Assembly: GCF_958295425.1 (NCBI RefSeq)
Contig: NC_081135.1
Coordinates: 26,990,433-27,054,432 of the forward strand
Origin: Solea solea
Lineage: Eukaryota > Chordata > Actinopteri > Pleuronectiformes > Soleidae
Length of the DNA: 64,000 nucleotides
Reading direction: 5' to 3'
The translations under genes and the position numbers were made by a program. This document shows positions 37,447 through 50,865 of the stretch, in pieces. The first letter of the stretch is position 1. Each line of letters starts with the position of its first letter. A model generated the notes under the pieces. The model was not told the origin of the DNA. It did not search any database and saw only the letters and a program-made list of their open reading frames with translations.

Positions 37447-39569
37447 AATGATATGCACCATGGACATGAAATGAGCTGCTTTATGGACGTCATGAAAGAA
37501 ACATGTTGTTGTTTTGCATAACCTTTTTGAGGTGCTCGGATTGTGGCTCTTGTTGGTAAGGCCTGTATACTTCTGTTACTTTAGTTTATGATCTCTCTCT
37601 CTCTCTTTTACACTCTTTTAATTACCTCCTTTTAACCTTTGTATATCTGGAATTGTCTTTGTCTCTGTAACTAGCTGTACTATCTATGCTGCAATCCCTG
37701 GAAGAAGAGATCTTGTATCTCAATGGGACCTTCCTGGCTAAATAAAGGATAAATAACAATAATAATAATAATACTAGTAATAATAATAATGATAGGTGTT
37801 ATTGGTTGTAGGTCCATATTGTTGCCCAGGTAGTCAGACTTACCAAATGAAATCAAAAACATCATCTGACATCTGAAAAAGTGTTTCAGGCAGTGGCCAC
37901 TACACAAACAGCGAATGGCTCAATACCACGTTTTTGTATCTGATAGTAACATCACAAACGTGCGTATCCACTGATATGGAGATCTGCCTAATACAGTCTT
38001 TTTTACCAAGCTGTTCAAGACATCTGTGCTGACGTAGTTGCAGCCGAACTAAATCAGCCATTCAGTGGAGCATTTTTGTGATAGTTAGGGTCAACTGATT
38101 GTGCTAGAGTTATGTTTTTACACAGATATACAATCCTGGGATTTTGACCAGTTCGATCAGTTCATTCCTAACAAGAACATTTCTGTGAGGGAAGAAGGTT
38201 CGATAATGTCATGGTGTCAGAATGGAGGTGGAAGTTTGGGTTAAAACATGCAGCAGGAGAACACGAGACGAGATGTTTAGTTACTTACTGGGATGTTAAT
38301 GTGTCTTGTAGACTTTTATTTCTCGCTTTAGTTTCCATATCTTTGGTAAGATGCTGTTTTGCCTCATGCAGAAAAATAAATTGGATGAACATAATCTAAA
38401 AAGTACAAATTTGGCTCAGAGGGAGCTAGGTGTCTTGAGGACATGTGTTTCTTCTTGTTGCCGTTGCTGGGACATTTCAGATCATTATCTGCCCCAAACA
38501 CCAACCCCTTCCTCGTCTAACAACATGATTTTTCCCATTACTTGTCCATTTGTCAGTACAGTGAGAAGAGATGTGTGCCAGACCGCCTCTCTGTGTTTGT
38601 TTGTTTGCTGCTGATCTTGCTCACAGCGGAACTGCGACTCTGTCTGTGTCCTGCTCAGTGTGACTGCTCCTCCTAATCACGTTTCTGCTACGGGTAATTA
38701 GTCTACAGAGTCTGAACCCTTAATGCCTGGTTTAAATGTGCTGCATTGCTTTGTCGGTGTTGTTACTCCGGGTTTACGCTCACAGCATTGATGTAGACTT
38801 TGCTCAGGTGTCTGTGTGTTGAGCGCTGGTTTTGAAATGAGTCGTTTATGGGAGGCAAATAAAAGAGACTGAATCATTTTTTGAGATCTGAGACAAAACA
38901 GTCGCTTGACGTTGTTGACATGTTTTTTAGTAGATTTTAAAATTAAGTAACACAGGCACTTTATATATGACAATTTCTTGCAAACCACTGGGAATTATTT
39001 TTTTATTTTTATTCGTGTGGTACATCTGTTTAGGCTATAAACACTGATGTATCAAGTCAAGACAATAGCATAGTATTTACTTGTCTAGATCAGCTTGTGC
39101 TAGGCTAGATAATAACATGTGGCTATTTCTCCCTTGCCTTCTCACACATTCTCCAAAGCAATTTTAAAATAAGCATTTGAAGCTAGGAGCCATTCAAAAC
39201 AAATAAGGTTGTCATGTTTGTATATCCCAATGCAAAAAAAAAAATGCTCTTTGAAGAATATTCTTTCCCTTTTAAAGATTTAATGTCACTCATGCACATT
39301 TAACAGGTGCAATAACACATATGTACAGCAGGAAGGGTGGTGTTCATCAAGCTGACTTTGCACATGCTTCCATAGTCCCGAAAAAGAAAGAGTACCATTA
39401 AACAAGTGAGGTTGACAGAGGACAAGAGTGGAACGCTAGAAACGGAGAGGTTGTTGTGAGGGTTCAGTCTTTTGTTCCAGACATGTGAGAAGAATGGTAC
39501 GATGGAGTGGAGGAGGATAGAGTTTGGGGTGGGGAAAAAAGAAGACAAATCAAAGGTGACAGGTTAACT

Positions 39570-39611
39570 AGATAAGCAGAGAAGACGAGAAGTGGTCTTC
39601 TCTGCTTATCT
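39570..39611. repeat. Perfect inverted repeat, 17-bp arms, 8-nt loop
   Basis: AGATAAGCAGAGAAGAC (39570-39586) and GTCTTCTCTGCTTATCT (39595-39611) are exact reverse complements, and the stem extends by a wobble and two further pairs. It is too short-looped for a standard miRNA precursor. Confidence 0.9.
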
Positions 39612-42600
39612 GGTGGTGATGCTTTGGAAAAAGGTCTCGTCTCATATCAACATCTAAGACTTTCTGACCCTCTTGCATTTGTAATATGTTCCCTTTGCAC
39701 TATACGTCAGTCCTTACCTGATTCAGCATGTCACCCAGCTCTTGGCAGAGCATATGTTTGTCTTTTTATTCACTTGATAACTACTATTATGTCCGTCTGA
39801 TGATCCTCGCTTCATATGACGTGAAACCCTTAAAGATGGCTCAGAGTGCAGTCTGTCTGCCTAAATGGGCACATGCCGCTTCGCTGCTCATCACCTCCAC
39901 TGCTATCTATGTCCATCTGAATCAAATTTAAATCAATAATGATTGCATACAGACGTCTGTGGTCTACTTTGCATCCATCAACCTGGAGTCATACAGGCTC
40001 TCATCTTTGCCACTCTGCTTTTCTGGGAAACAGTGCTGACTTAGAGCAATCTAAGACAGCAAGGGAAGCTCAGCTGTCATCAAATATGTACTGTGTTGTA
40101 TTTACACTTCAATATTAAACTTGTGCTAGAACGCGATTAGAATGCGTCACTAATTCTCTATGGGACGACACAGAATAGGGTTTTTTTCCACTGCGGTGAG
40201 GTCAGTGGTGATAGGACAAATGTGGCAAAATTGTCACTTCCAGGGAAGCTCAGCTTCTCTCGGAGTCAGTGGAGCAGTGAGCGGGTGCGGACTTTTCTGC
40301 CTGTGTGGACTTTGCGAGGGAAGTCTGTAGACAAATAGCTGGTGGTTGTGTTTTCCATCTCGTTTGTACATAAAAACACTATTATAGCATCTCAGTTTTA
40401 CATAATTATCGCCTTTCGTTGTTCCAGTTGTCTGTTTGCAGGATTTATGTCAGCATTTATGTATAAATAACTGGGCCTGAAATGAGCTTGATCCCCTGTT
40501 TCAAAGATCAGCAACCACCACTGCTGGGAGCATAGTTTAGTATGGCCATCCCTGCACATACAACATTCACAACCGAGACTGTTCTCATGTGTTGTTTCCT
40601 GATGGTCGATGGAGCTGCCAAACATTACCAGAGCAGGAGCAGAGTCTCACTCTGTCTCCATGAACCTCTTGAACACGCGAGCACTTGTTCTCCTAAATGT
40701 CTTACACCCTAACATGGCTAACATTCCCTTGTTCTGACATTTCTGTAAACCTCTTTACCTTGTTCATGTTGCATTGAACAGATTTTGCTCTTAGTGCCCA
40801 CGTTAAGGTCCTCTACTCTATTAAAGTGTTATCCTGCAGCTGTAGGTCACTTTCATTTTGATGAACCTCGGGCGATCACTATTTACTGGATATGGTCAAA
40901 CCCAAACTGCTGTTCTGCTCATAGAGAGTCTGACATATTACCTTATTACAGTTACAGTGCTTCTGTGGAAAAAGAGAAGCTATTGTACATTTCTGTGCTC
41001 CACTGAAACTAAATGACCATCGTCGTTGAAACGTAATTCCTGCACCGGAACATAGTCAGAGTTTGTTGTCCAGGCTGCGGTATCATCACTCCCATAATGA
41101 TCACACAGAGATGCCATGAGCCATGTGGGTGGATGCTGCAGTGGTAAATAGACCACCAGAGGAGGGTGAAGGATTGTGGAGTACGTCACATGACTAGTGC
41201 AGTGTGCTGCTTCATTTTTGCTGGTTGTATTGGAAAGACTTGATGGTAAAAATGTAGCTACAATGCTGCATGTAATTATGCACAATGCTGGCCCTTTTTA
41301 TCATGTATTATAATTATTTATTTATGTATTCTACTTTCAAATGTCCTCTTTGTGTGTTTCCGTCCAATTATAATCCCAGTCTTATCATTCTGGATCATAT
41401 ATTCAGTCTTTTAAAGTGGTGAATGTTTTTAATTGTACGTACAGGTTCATCTGAATGCTCATCCATCCCACGCATGTGAAGAAATGTATAACAAATCATT
41501 AAAAGGTGGTAATTCCATTTTCTTTTTTTTTCTTTTTAATAACGAGATTTCAGTGCAAACAGTATAAGACATCACAGTTTGAATTTCTGTATTTATATTT
41601 TGCTTTTCATGGCTTTTGCCTTGGGCTAAAAAAATATGTTCCATTGCATAGATATTTTAACACTCTCTCTCTTCTCTTGCCCTTTTATATTAATTTACAA
41701 CAGTATCGGCCTGATATAAAAGCGTAATCTGGAATTGCACATTCAGAAAGGCTGAATGAATGATTTGCTTATATAATGACAATATTGACAAGTTTATTGG
41801 ACCCATACAGCACTGAGTCAAGCATGCGGGCAATCATGGTCACATTAATTCAAGAAGTGATGTGAAAAAAAACATCATTATCACAAAGAGAGCAGGGCAT
41901 TTTTCCTCTTGCCTATTTTCCCCTGTGTACAAAGTCTGAGGCTGAAGAAATACATTTAACTGGGAGGCATTGAGGAACAATTCCAGCCCATGACTAGTTT
42001 CAGGCTACTTTATTAGAGCAATGGGTCTGAACAAGGGGCTCTTGAAGTTTGACTTGATTTCCCCAGTGACCGTCAGACTTAACCATTTTTTGTTGCTCTG
42101 ACAAAAATGGCTTTGGACAAGTTCTGCACAGGCCTGTATCCCTGAAAAGGCAAAAAGGAAAAGTTTAAAAAGGCTGCCTTAATGACGCCGCTGCTGCTCC
42201 TGACACGAGCTAACTCATTGTGACTCTTTTCATTAAAGTCGAAGCTCGTACGAACTACAACGCAGAAATAGTTCAAGATAACAGCCTTTATTTATATATT
42301 ATATATAAATACATATACTGTATATATTAAGGGCTCATGGAGCCTCTTGTTCAACTTGCTTGTCTCGTTATACAATCTGTTTGTTTGTCTTTAAAATAAA
42401 ATGTAGATTAACGGGATGTCAGCAGTTAATTTGCTGGAGGCATAATCAGATGTTGCTCTTACTGATAATGCTGTTCTCTTATTTACCTTGACTGAACTGA
42501 GTGTAACAGCGAGAGCTGAGCTACTACAGTGATGCAACATTAAGTGAAAGTGCCTTGAGTGTAATTAGATGGAGTTCATGCCGGTATTTTATTATATGAT

Positions 42601-42629
42601 TGCGCACAGTAAATAATACCTTTATGTTA

Positions 42630-42825
42630 ACAGGTTTTGTTTTCTGGCCTTTCTGCATGGAGTTTGCATGTTCTCTCCCCGTGTGTGCGTGGGTTTTCTC
42701 CGGCTTCTTCCCACAGTCCAAAAACATGCAATATGGGGATTAGGTAAATTGGGCACTCCCCCGCCTACCACCCTTTGTCAGCTGGGATTGGCACAGAATC
42801 AAGCAGTAGAAGATGGATGGATGTA
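42630..42825 (+). repeat. Teleost dispersed repeat, internally deleted copy
   Basis: Reads GGCCTTTCTGCATGGAGTTT, then a CATGTTCT...GTGTGTGCGTGGG stretch, CCCACAGTCCAAAAACATGC, a short gap, GTCAGCTGGGATTGG and a terminal GATGGATGGATG. This order matches a repeat found in very many fish loci. The middle is missing compared with the copies I recall. Confidence 0.65.
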
Positions 42826-44021
42826 GTAGAGTTGGTTTAGTCAGGTACCCCAGTCTACCATAGCTGGAGACTGTGATCTGTAATCTTTTATGCTCTCTGA
42901 ATGACAGTCTGTCTCAGCTGAGCAGTGTCCTAGTCTTGAACGGTCTCCAACCTCAGCTCAAATCAGGGTTCTTTTTTCTTCCTCTCATGGTCAGACATTT
43001 CGGAATTCTTCCAAAACTGCCTAGTACATTCAGCAATGACAAATTGCTCTATTGAGGTAAAATGCAAAAACCTTTCTCCATTAAAAGTGAATCAAAGTGC
43101 CGTCGAGCACGTACGTTTGCTCGGGTTGTTACACAGCGAGAGAGACTGTAAAGCTGTGGATGGATAATATTGTATGATCGACTTATATAAATGCAAAATG
43201 TATGCATGCAAAGTGTGTTTTACAACTAAGTTCAAGAGACTGATTCACATGAGTCACTGTTAGTCGCCCCTAAGACCAAGAGGAAGCTTAGAGGTGAACA
43301 AGCATTTTCAGTCGCTGCCCCAAAACTGTCGAATGAGTTGGCCTGATGAGTTGGTTTTTGGCCATAAAACCTTTTGAGCTTGGTTGATGCACAGTGCAGG
43401 ACAAGACAAGCTGTAGCAGGACCTCATGCATAATGCAGGCATAACTGTAATATGAGCAACTAAAGAAAAATGGTACTGAGATACAGCTGAGTAGCAGAAC
43501 GTGCAGAGCAGATTGTTCTTATAGTTAAGTGCCGCTCTAACAATGGGGTAGGTTGAAACGAAATGATCTAATTTGAGAAGTTCACCAGACAGGGTGGTCG
43601 TCTGTCGAGGTCCTTTTCTTCACCTGTAGTTTTTGTGTCTTAAAAGCTTTCATCTGCATTGCACATTTGATAGCTGTTTCATCTCTGGCTGAGTGTGACT
43701 CAAGAGCAACTGGGTAAGCTGTGGATTCATGTCCTTTTGGCGTGGCGTCTTCTGTCTACCGGTCCAGTAGAAACAGCGCCGCCATGGCATCCTTTTGCAG
43801 TCCTTTCTGGGATTTCAGTTGTTGCCACCACATCACCGATGTTCACTCTGGTCTTGGATCGCTCTGTATCAGCCTTTTTCTTGGCAGTAGCTTTTCCCAA
43901 AAAACTTTTTTTTGTTTGCGACCAACACCTGTTGTTGGCACCTTTTCTGTCATGACGTTGCTGCAACTGTCTCCTTGGATTTAGCAAGGATTTAGTGCAT
44001 GAAGATAGGGGCACGCGCATA

Positions 44022-44043
44022 GGGGGGGAGGGGGGAGGGAGGG
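44022..44043 (+). repeat. G-rich tract with quadruplex potential
   Basis: At least four runs of three or more G separated by single A residues within 22 bp. Confidence 0.8.
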
Positions 44044-44306
44044 CAGATGGCAGTTTGATCGATGCATCACGATCCAATTAATTTGTTTGGGCTGTTCAAT
44101 ATGATTGGATGGTGTTTTTACAGGCCTGTCCGTGCCACAGGCTGACTGGCGTTTTTCATTTGTGTGACAATGCATTAATTAATTGGTTGTGAAGAGGATT
44201 TTAAGCAATGTACTAAAAAAAATGCTCCAGAAAATGATCTCACACCCTACCTTTATGTGAGTGCCTACGTGTATATGCTGCAGTGTAATCGGAGTAATCT
44301 CTATCA

Positions 44307-44338
44307 ACAGATTCTGCATGTGAATATGCAGAATCTGT
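44307..44338. repeat. Perfect inverted repeat, 13-bp arms, 6-nt loop
   Basis: ACAGATTCTGCAT (44307-44319), spacer GTGAAT, ATGCAGAATCTGT (44326-44338), no mismatch. Confidence 0.9.
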
Positions 44339-46369
44339 AGGTGAGAGAGGAGATTTTTAGCCTCAGGAGCGTTCTGTTTTTGTGTTTGACCAATAGTTTC
44401 ATTTTTTTATTTATCTACATTCACATGCAGATAGCTGTTAATAGACATTAGCCAAAAGAATCAGGTTGTAAAAGTTGTCTCGACTGCGACTCCATTCTGG
44501 CATCTCACGTTGTTTATTGACTTGTAAACAGTATACAACAAACCCAACACAGAGGTCTTGGCTAGGGTGTCCCGTCTTCACCAAAAGGCCCGAAAAATAT
44601 TGGCTTTTGGCCCAAGAGGCTAATTCATCACCAGACGATATATATCTGATGGGTCCCGAGATTGTGATCACAGTAATCCACTTCTGAGTCCTTTTTACAT
44701 GAGCCAGGGCAGTTCACTGAGCAGAGAACATAGTGAGAGACATGTGTGTGTTCTCCTGGCTCTTTTTTTTTTTTTTTTTAGATGTCCAGAGCAACAGGAC
44801 AGTCTGTGAAGGTGACTCTGTACTGGAGGCTTGTGTATAACAAGAACAGCCTTCCTGGAATTGATATTTCTCTGCAGAAAATATACAAGTACTTTAGCCC
44901 TGCAACATATGGCACGATGGGTTTAGTGCAACAATTTCGGACTCTAATTTCTCTGTTTGGTTCTGTTTTGAATTCTGTATATCCTGAAGCACCAGAGCTG
45001 TCACTGGGTTTTTTCACTTGTTATTTCAACATGCATCTGGAGACCTGTGGGGAAGTTAGTACTGAAAGGTTTTTTTTTTGCTTCATGAAAACCTTGTACT
45101 CCTTGTATGGTGTGAATTTGCTCTCCGACTTTCATTGGCCTTAACCAGGAAATGTTCTCCTTCACAAGACGTCAAGGTCAAATTCTCTGCAAGTCGGAAA
45201 GAGCAGATGTTCAGTGGTGTGACAGAAAGATGGAAAACGTCTTACCAACACGGTGCGTTGAATGAGAAAATTCAATCAAAAGAATGTTATGAAGTTGGTT
45301 GACAGACAGAATTCTAAAGTCTTTCATGCTTGTATATAACGGTATTACTTAATTATGATAAAACACAAAGCACTGTACCAGATTTTTACAAAATATAATT
45401 GCAATGGTGAGTATTATTAAGAAAGCAGACAGTTGCTTAAAAAGCTGAACTGGGGTCATTTCTGGAGACACCATTTGTGTGAAAATGCATCTCGCTTAAA
45501 TGGGCTTTAAATGAAAATGTCTTTTGTAAGCAGAATATTTTGAGTCACAGCTTAGTCGCTTGTTGCGGGGCTTGATTTTCACACCAGCCTGTGGTGTTTT
45601 TATAAAACCTTCGATACAGGCCACTCTCCTACTGCAGGAAGCAGAAAAACAACTTTGACAGATCTCTTAACATATTCAACACATTAAAATGTAAAATAGC
45701 ATGAGTAAGCCGAAGGTCACTAGGGAGAATAGTTTGTTTTTTTTGAAAATAATTTGACAGGAAAAAACAAAAAAGTACCAAAAGTCAGAACATTGTACAA
45801 TGCATTTATTTTCACTTTTGCACAAAAACACCCAATAATATTATCCACAGCCTTCCTCAAGATATCAGTGGATAAATGACACATGCATAGCAAATTATTT
45901 CAATTGCTCTTTATATATCATTGTTGTGACAGGAAACAATCTGGTTTTGTATATATCTGTAGTGCAGAACAGTGTTAACAGTGTTTTCTCGGACTTGGAA
46001 CTGAAACCTTTTTGTTGCCTTTCAATTCATTTACATTCAAATTACGTGACAAAATGGCCTTAAAATTACGACCAATGATCAACCAAGAAAATCCTAAATT
46101 GGGGAATCCTCAAAACACACAATTTTTATGATTTAAGCAGCTTTGTTGTTCTTTTTAACCAGTAACGTTAAAGAGTAACGTTTTATGTGTCATGTTCATC
46201 TTCTTCATTGAATTTATTGGCGGGTTAAACTGTGTCCAGCTGGTATGATGCCCAGCTATTTACATACGGTAGCTGACGCAGCGATCACCGTCTGGCATCA
46301 CGTCTGGCATCATCTTCACACCCCATGGTGAAAAGTAGAAAAAGCGAAGTCAGGGTTTACCTTTCCAAA

Positions 46370-46555
46370 TCCAACTGTGGATTGTACCGCTCGGTGGAAA
46401 CTCAGTGTCGTGTGACCTCTCGTGCAGTAGAGCACAATCAAACGCATGTTACATCACGACTATATAAGGCCAACTCATTACATGAGTGAAACCTTGGATT
46501 GCTTTGTGTCACTGGACAGTGTTCTCTCTGCAATTCAGGAGACAACAATATACCA
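46370..46555 (+). promoter_or_regulatory. TATA-bearing promoter-like segment with possible first exon
   Basis: TATATAAGG at 46461-46469 is preceded by a locally CpG-containing stretch. About 85 bp downstream there is a usable donor (ATACCA|gtgaga, about 46,555). No ORF of note. It could be an alternative promoter of the downstream gene or a non-coding RNA start, judged on motif alone. Confidence 0.25.
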
Positions 46556-48189
46556 GTGAGATGAATAGCAGTAATATTCTTTTAGATAATCTATGTTGTG
46601 TTTTTCTTCCCTGCATTGTATATTAATCTGAATGGGTGCCTGTGTGATCTTAAAATGTTGGCGAAAGAGACTTTTTGTTTTTATCCTCTGATGCGTAGTT
46701 TATGTTTCGATCAGCGCCGCACACTGAATCCTCTGCCAGCCCTTCTGTCGTAAATACTGAGGTCACTTCAATTTATTTGAAATCGAAGCGCCAGCTCGTT
46801 GACAAAAGCATTTTGAGGTTGTTCGAAAAATTCTATGGCTAAAAAAAAAAAACAAATAACATGTAATAATAATAATTTTTCCACAAAATTGTGCACAAAA
46901 TAGTGTCAAGTATTCCCTTTAAGATGTGTTACTTAACTGAATTCGTTTTTTAGTAGATGTAAATGTCTTATGGTGCAGTGGTTCCATGTAGAATCTACAA
47001 TCAACATCAACAAATCTTTTTAATTACCTGAGTCTAATGATTCAGTACGCCGAAAAAACAACTGCTTTACAACTAACAAGTCACTAGTTTGTGTAAAAAA
47101 AATGACGTCATTAATGGAAAACGATACCAAACCAAGTAGAGTCGACCTGGAACTGTATAGTTGAAAAGCGCCAATCGTGTCTTCTTTTTTTCTGCTTTAT
47201 ATGCTGGATAACTTTATAATTACAGTATAAAACACATACTAGTCAGTTGAAGAAAGAGGCCTCTCTCAGAGCTTGTTTGCTCTGCTTGAGCGTATGAGCC
47301 AGTCCAAGGGATAAAGCAGGACGAGGACAAATTGCATTCACCCGCTCCTGCTCATTAGTGTGGACCTGCCTGCCCATGATGTTATGGAGTCATAGTGTGC
47401 AGCAGGAAAATCAGTGCCCTGTGCTTTTTTTGCTACGATTATGTTAGTGTGTCACAGCGCATACCACCAGTTTGTGTGAAGCAAATCTCCGTGGCAAAGT
47501 GAAGGAGCTGTACATACACAATGCTTCCACTTGTTTCCTGCCATCTTTTCTTGTGAGGGTCCTCTCGCTAATGATGTCAGACAGAGACACGGTGCACGAT
47601 AAAGGTGTCTAAGTGAAGTGCTCAAAGACTCAAATCCTTTCTTCCCTTTGTATTCCGCATGATTACCTACGGCGCCCTCGTTTTCCTCCGTAATCGCTTT
47701 GTAGAAAGGCGACGTTTCAGGGTAGCTATAAAAGATATGTTTGTTGTGCTTGTAACAGCTTGTACAGTAAAGCTTTCTGCTCCAAAGTCTCCCATATACT
47801 GACACTTGCTTACTGTACTGTATATTAGCCCATCTACAAATAGCAATGTCATCATGTGCATTAAAAAAAAAAAAATAATAATAAATACAGTTAGTAAATG
47901 GTAAAGAAAAATTAAGTTAAATATATCTTTCTTAACAGGTTTGTTATATGCAGCAGAATCGAGTACCAGTGAGAAGGCAAAATGACATTATTGGTCCTTA
48001 AACAGAGGATTTTATTGTCAGGGATCTTAAATATTTGTTAAACGTGTTTCATGCAATATACTCGGTTCACCCCTGTGCCTGATTTATTAGTGAGATTATT
48101 GGCTTCTTTGACGTAAAAAAACAAAAACAATGCACAGATAATGAATAATAGGAAGAAGCTTCCAACTTTTTCTTACCTATCATTTAGGA

Positions 48190-48640
48190 GTTACATGAAC
48201 CCTTTAACAGCGATCATACCGCTGAAAACGCGTTTGCACAAGCGCACTTTGCATTACCGTAATTACGCGACGGTTTGTGCTATCTTAAAAAATTCCTGTG
48301 GTTTCTGAAATCTGAGAAGTTACACATCAAAGCCAACGTGTGGTTATTACGGTAATTTCGCTCGCGCTGTTGCAGTTCGCCGGCGATCAGCGTCTTTGTT
48401 GCCATAGAGGAGAGAGAGTTGGAAGAACGCCTGTTTCCATTTCATGGCTTGTTTTTGCACATTGAGAGACAAAGACAAATGTTATTGTAAATATGTTTTA
48501 TACTGTTCAAATTTCAAATTTAACATTTTAACATGCAGCAAATTAAAATAAATAATTGAAAAATGGGCAAAAGCACTTAGTTACAGGACATTTTCTGGCC
48601 CTTTTGTGCCCTTAGGTGGTAAGGGGTTAAAGCACCAGTT
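48190..48640. repeat. Candidate MITE-like element
   Basis: A CpG-rich island of sequence starting ACCCTTTAACAGCG and ending with GGGGTTAAAGC, i.e. roughly inverted CTTTAAC ends. It has internal inverted 11-mers ATTACCGTAAT (about 48,255) and ATTACGGTAAT (about 48,346). The combination suggests a short non-autonomous DNA element; family not recognised. Confidence 0.35.
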
Positions 48641-50009
48641 CTGCCACACACGAAAAGCTGGCTTGAGGGTTTGGATGAATGAATAGATGAACAAGTTTAT
48701 CACAGCCCATGTTAACACTGCCTGTACCTCACAGTCTTGTCAAAGGAAGTGTAATTTCATTGAAATGCCATCATGAACCACCAAAGACTCTTAAGGCTTC
48801 AGTGAGTTACAGCATCAAGGTCTGCAAACGTTTAATGGTGGTATACTGCGCATGAGCCGGGCCCTTATTCTTTCTGACTGAAGTCATAAAGTCCTTAGAG
48901 ACAAACGTTTGATTCAGCAGTATTTTAAATACAGCGGTATCAACCTGAATGTCTGCACCCTTGTTATTGGAACAAGCAGATCAAAGTAAACAAAGCTGAA
49001 GAGATCCATTTACAACACAATAGAGTGTGTTTTTGTCAGAACACAGTGCTGTTTGTGGGTTTGTTTTTCGTCTGCTTTGTTTAATTGCAGTTTGGCCTTG
49101 AAGATACGTAATAAAGCATTCACCCAAAACCAAACATCAGCCGCTCCCCTCTCTGGATTACCCACTTCTTTTGTTTTATGGTTGTTTTCTGGTTCACAGA
49201 CACACACGGTTCGCAATAAACCATATTATGAGGTTAAGGGGAGATATAGCGATAGCATCTATTTACTACTCAGAGAATAAGATTTAAGCAAACCGGTGAG
49301 ACGTCAGTGATTTTGATGTTGAAAAATGCCAGAAAAGTTTTGTGATAATTTTTCATTTCACACATGGCAGCATACACAGAGGAGCCAATTTTCATGCTGT
49401 AGAAATTGACTGACAGGACACGGTGCATGTGTTGAAAAAAAAAAAAAAAAAAATTCCTTTTAGATTTTCTGCAGCGTCGTGCACAGTCACTCCAGTCTGC
49501 CTTATCACTGAATGACATTAAAACTGCCAAGGCATAATTACAGACAGTAACTATGATGAATCTAGTTCTGTAATTACTCTGCAGTTCTGTTTTATTCACC
49601 ACTGACTGTCAGCACCAATTATTATCTGCATAATGAGACTGTTACGGACAATGTATATAGCAGCACTTTAGATGAATCATGAAAGCTTAATTGTATAATC
49701 ATAACTTACTTGTGTTGGCTCATGTCTTTTTGAGATGTGCTCTGTGGTTTTGTGTCCGTCAAATTGTAAAATGAATATTTCAGTTCATCATATTTATAGG
49801 TTTTAACCCTTAACACTTTACACAATTAAAAATGTCAACCCTAGAGTGTTATTGGAGGATATAACAAGACTTTTTCCCCTTTTGTTACGTGTTTCATGTA
49901 GAAAATCAAGGTCCATGAAGGTACCATATATGGTTCCTTGCCTGTCTGTGGTAAAACAAATAAAATACCAAAGAGTTTATATAATAATATAGAAGAAAAA
50001 CACAATTAA

Positions 50010-50865
50010 AAGTAACTCGTTCCCACTCCTTAGTAACCTGTGACCATGACATAAGTAACGCGTTCCCACTCCTTAGTAACCTGTGGCCACGACATAAGTA
50101 ACTAGTTTCCACTCCTTAGTAACCTGTGACCATGACATAAGTAACTAGTTTCCACTCCTTAGTAACCTGTGACCATGACATAAGTAACTCGTTCCCACTC
50201 CTTAGTAACCTGTGACCATGACATAAGTAACGCGTTCCCACGCCTTAGTAACCTGTGGCCACTACATAAGTAACTCGTTCCCACGCCTTAGTAACCTGTG
50301 GCCACTACATAAGTAACTAGTTCCCACTCCTTAGTAACCTGTGACCATGACATAAGTAACTCGTTCCCACTCCTTAGTAACCTGTGACCATGACATAAGT
50401 AACTCGTTCCCACGCCTTAGTAACCTGTGACCATGACATAAGTAACGCGTTCCCACGCCTTAGTAACCTGTGGCCACGACATAAGTAACTAGTTCCCACG
50501 CCTTAGTAACCTGTGGCCACGACATAAGTAACTAGTTACCAAGCCTTAGTAATCTGTGGCCACGACATAAGTAACTAGTTCCCAAGCCTTAGTAACCAGT
50601 GGCCACGATATAAGTAACTAGTTCCCAAGCCTTAGTAACCTGTGGCCATGACATAAGTAACTCGTTCCCACGCCTTAGTAACCTGTGGCCACGACATAAG
50701 TAACTCGTTCCCACGCCTTAGTAACCTGTGACCATGACATAAGTAACTCGTTCCCACGCCTTAGTAACCTGTGGCCACGACATAAGTAACTAGTTCCCAC
50801 GCCTTAGTAACCTGTGACCATGACATAAGTAACTCGTTCCCACGCCTTAGTAACACGTGGCCACG
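50010..50865 (+). repeat. 43-bp minisatellite, about 19.9 units
   Basis: Twenty head-to-tail units begin with AAGTAAC at 50010, 50053, 50096 and so on at exact 43-bp steps to 50827. The consensus is AAGTAAC-(TAG/TCG/GCG)-TTCCCAC(T/G)CC, then TTAGTAACCTGTG(A/G)CCA(T/C)GACAT. The last unit breaks off after GGCCACG. Units differ only by substitutions; there are no indels. Flanks are ordinary AT-rich sequence and nothing in it is coding. Confidence 0.95.

Noticed and set aside
44782..45144. 120-codon frame in the downstream intron
   Set aside because: No similarity, starts right after a poly-T tract, overlapped by a minus-strand frame of similar size.
50010..50865. CRISPR-like array
   Set aside because: The whole 43-bp unit repeats, with no unique spacers, in a vertebrate genome; it is a minisatellite.
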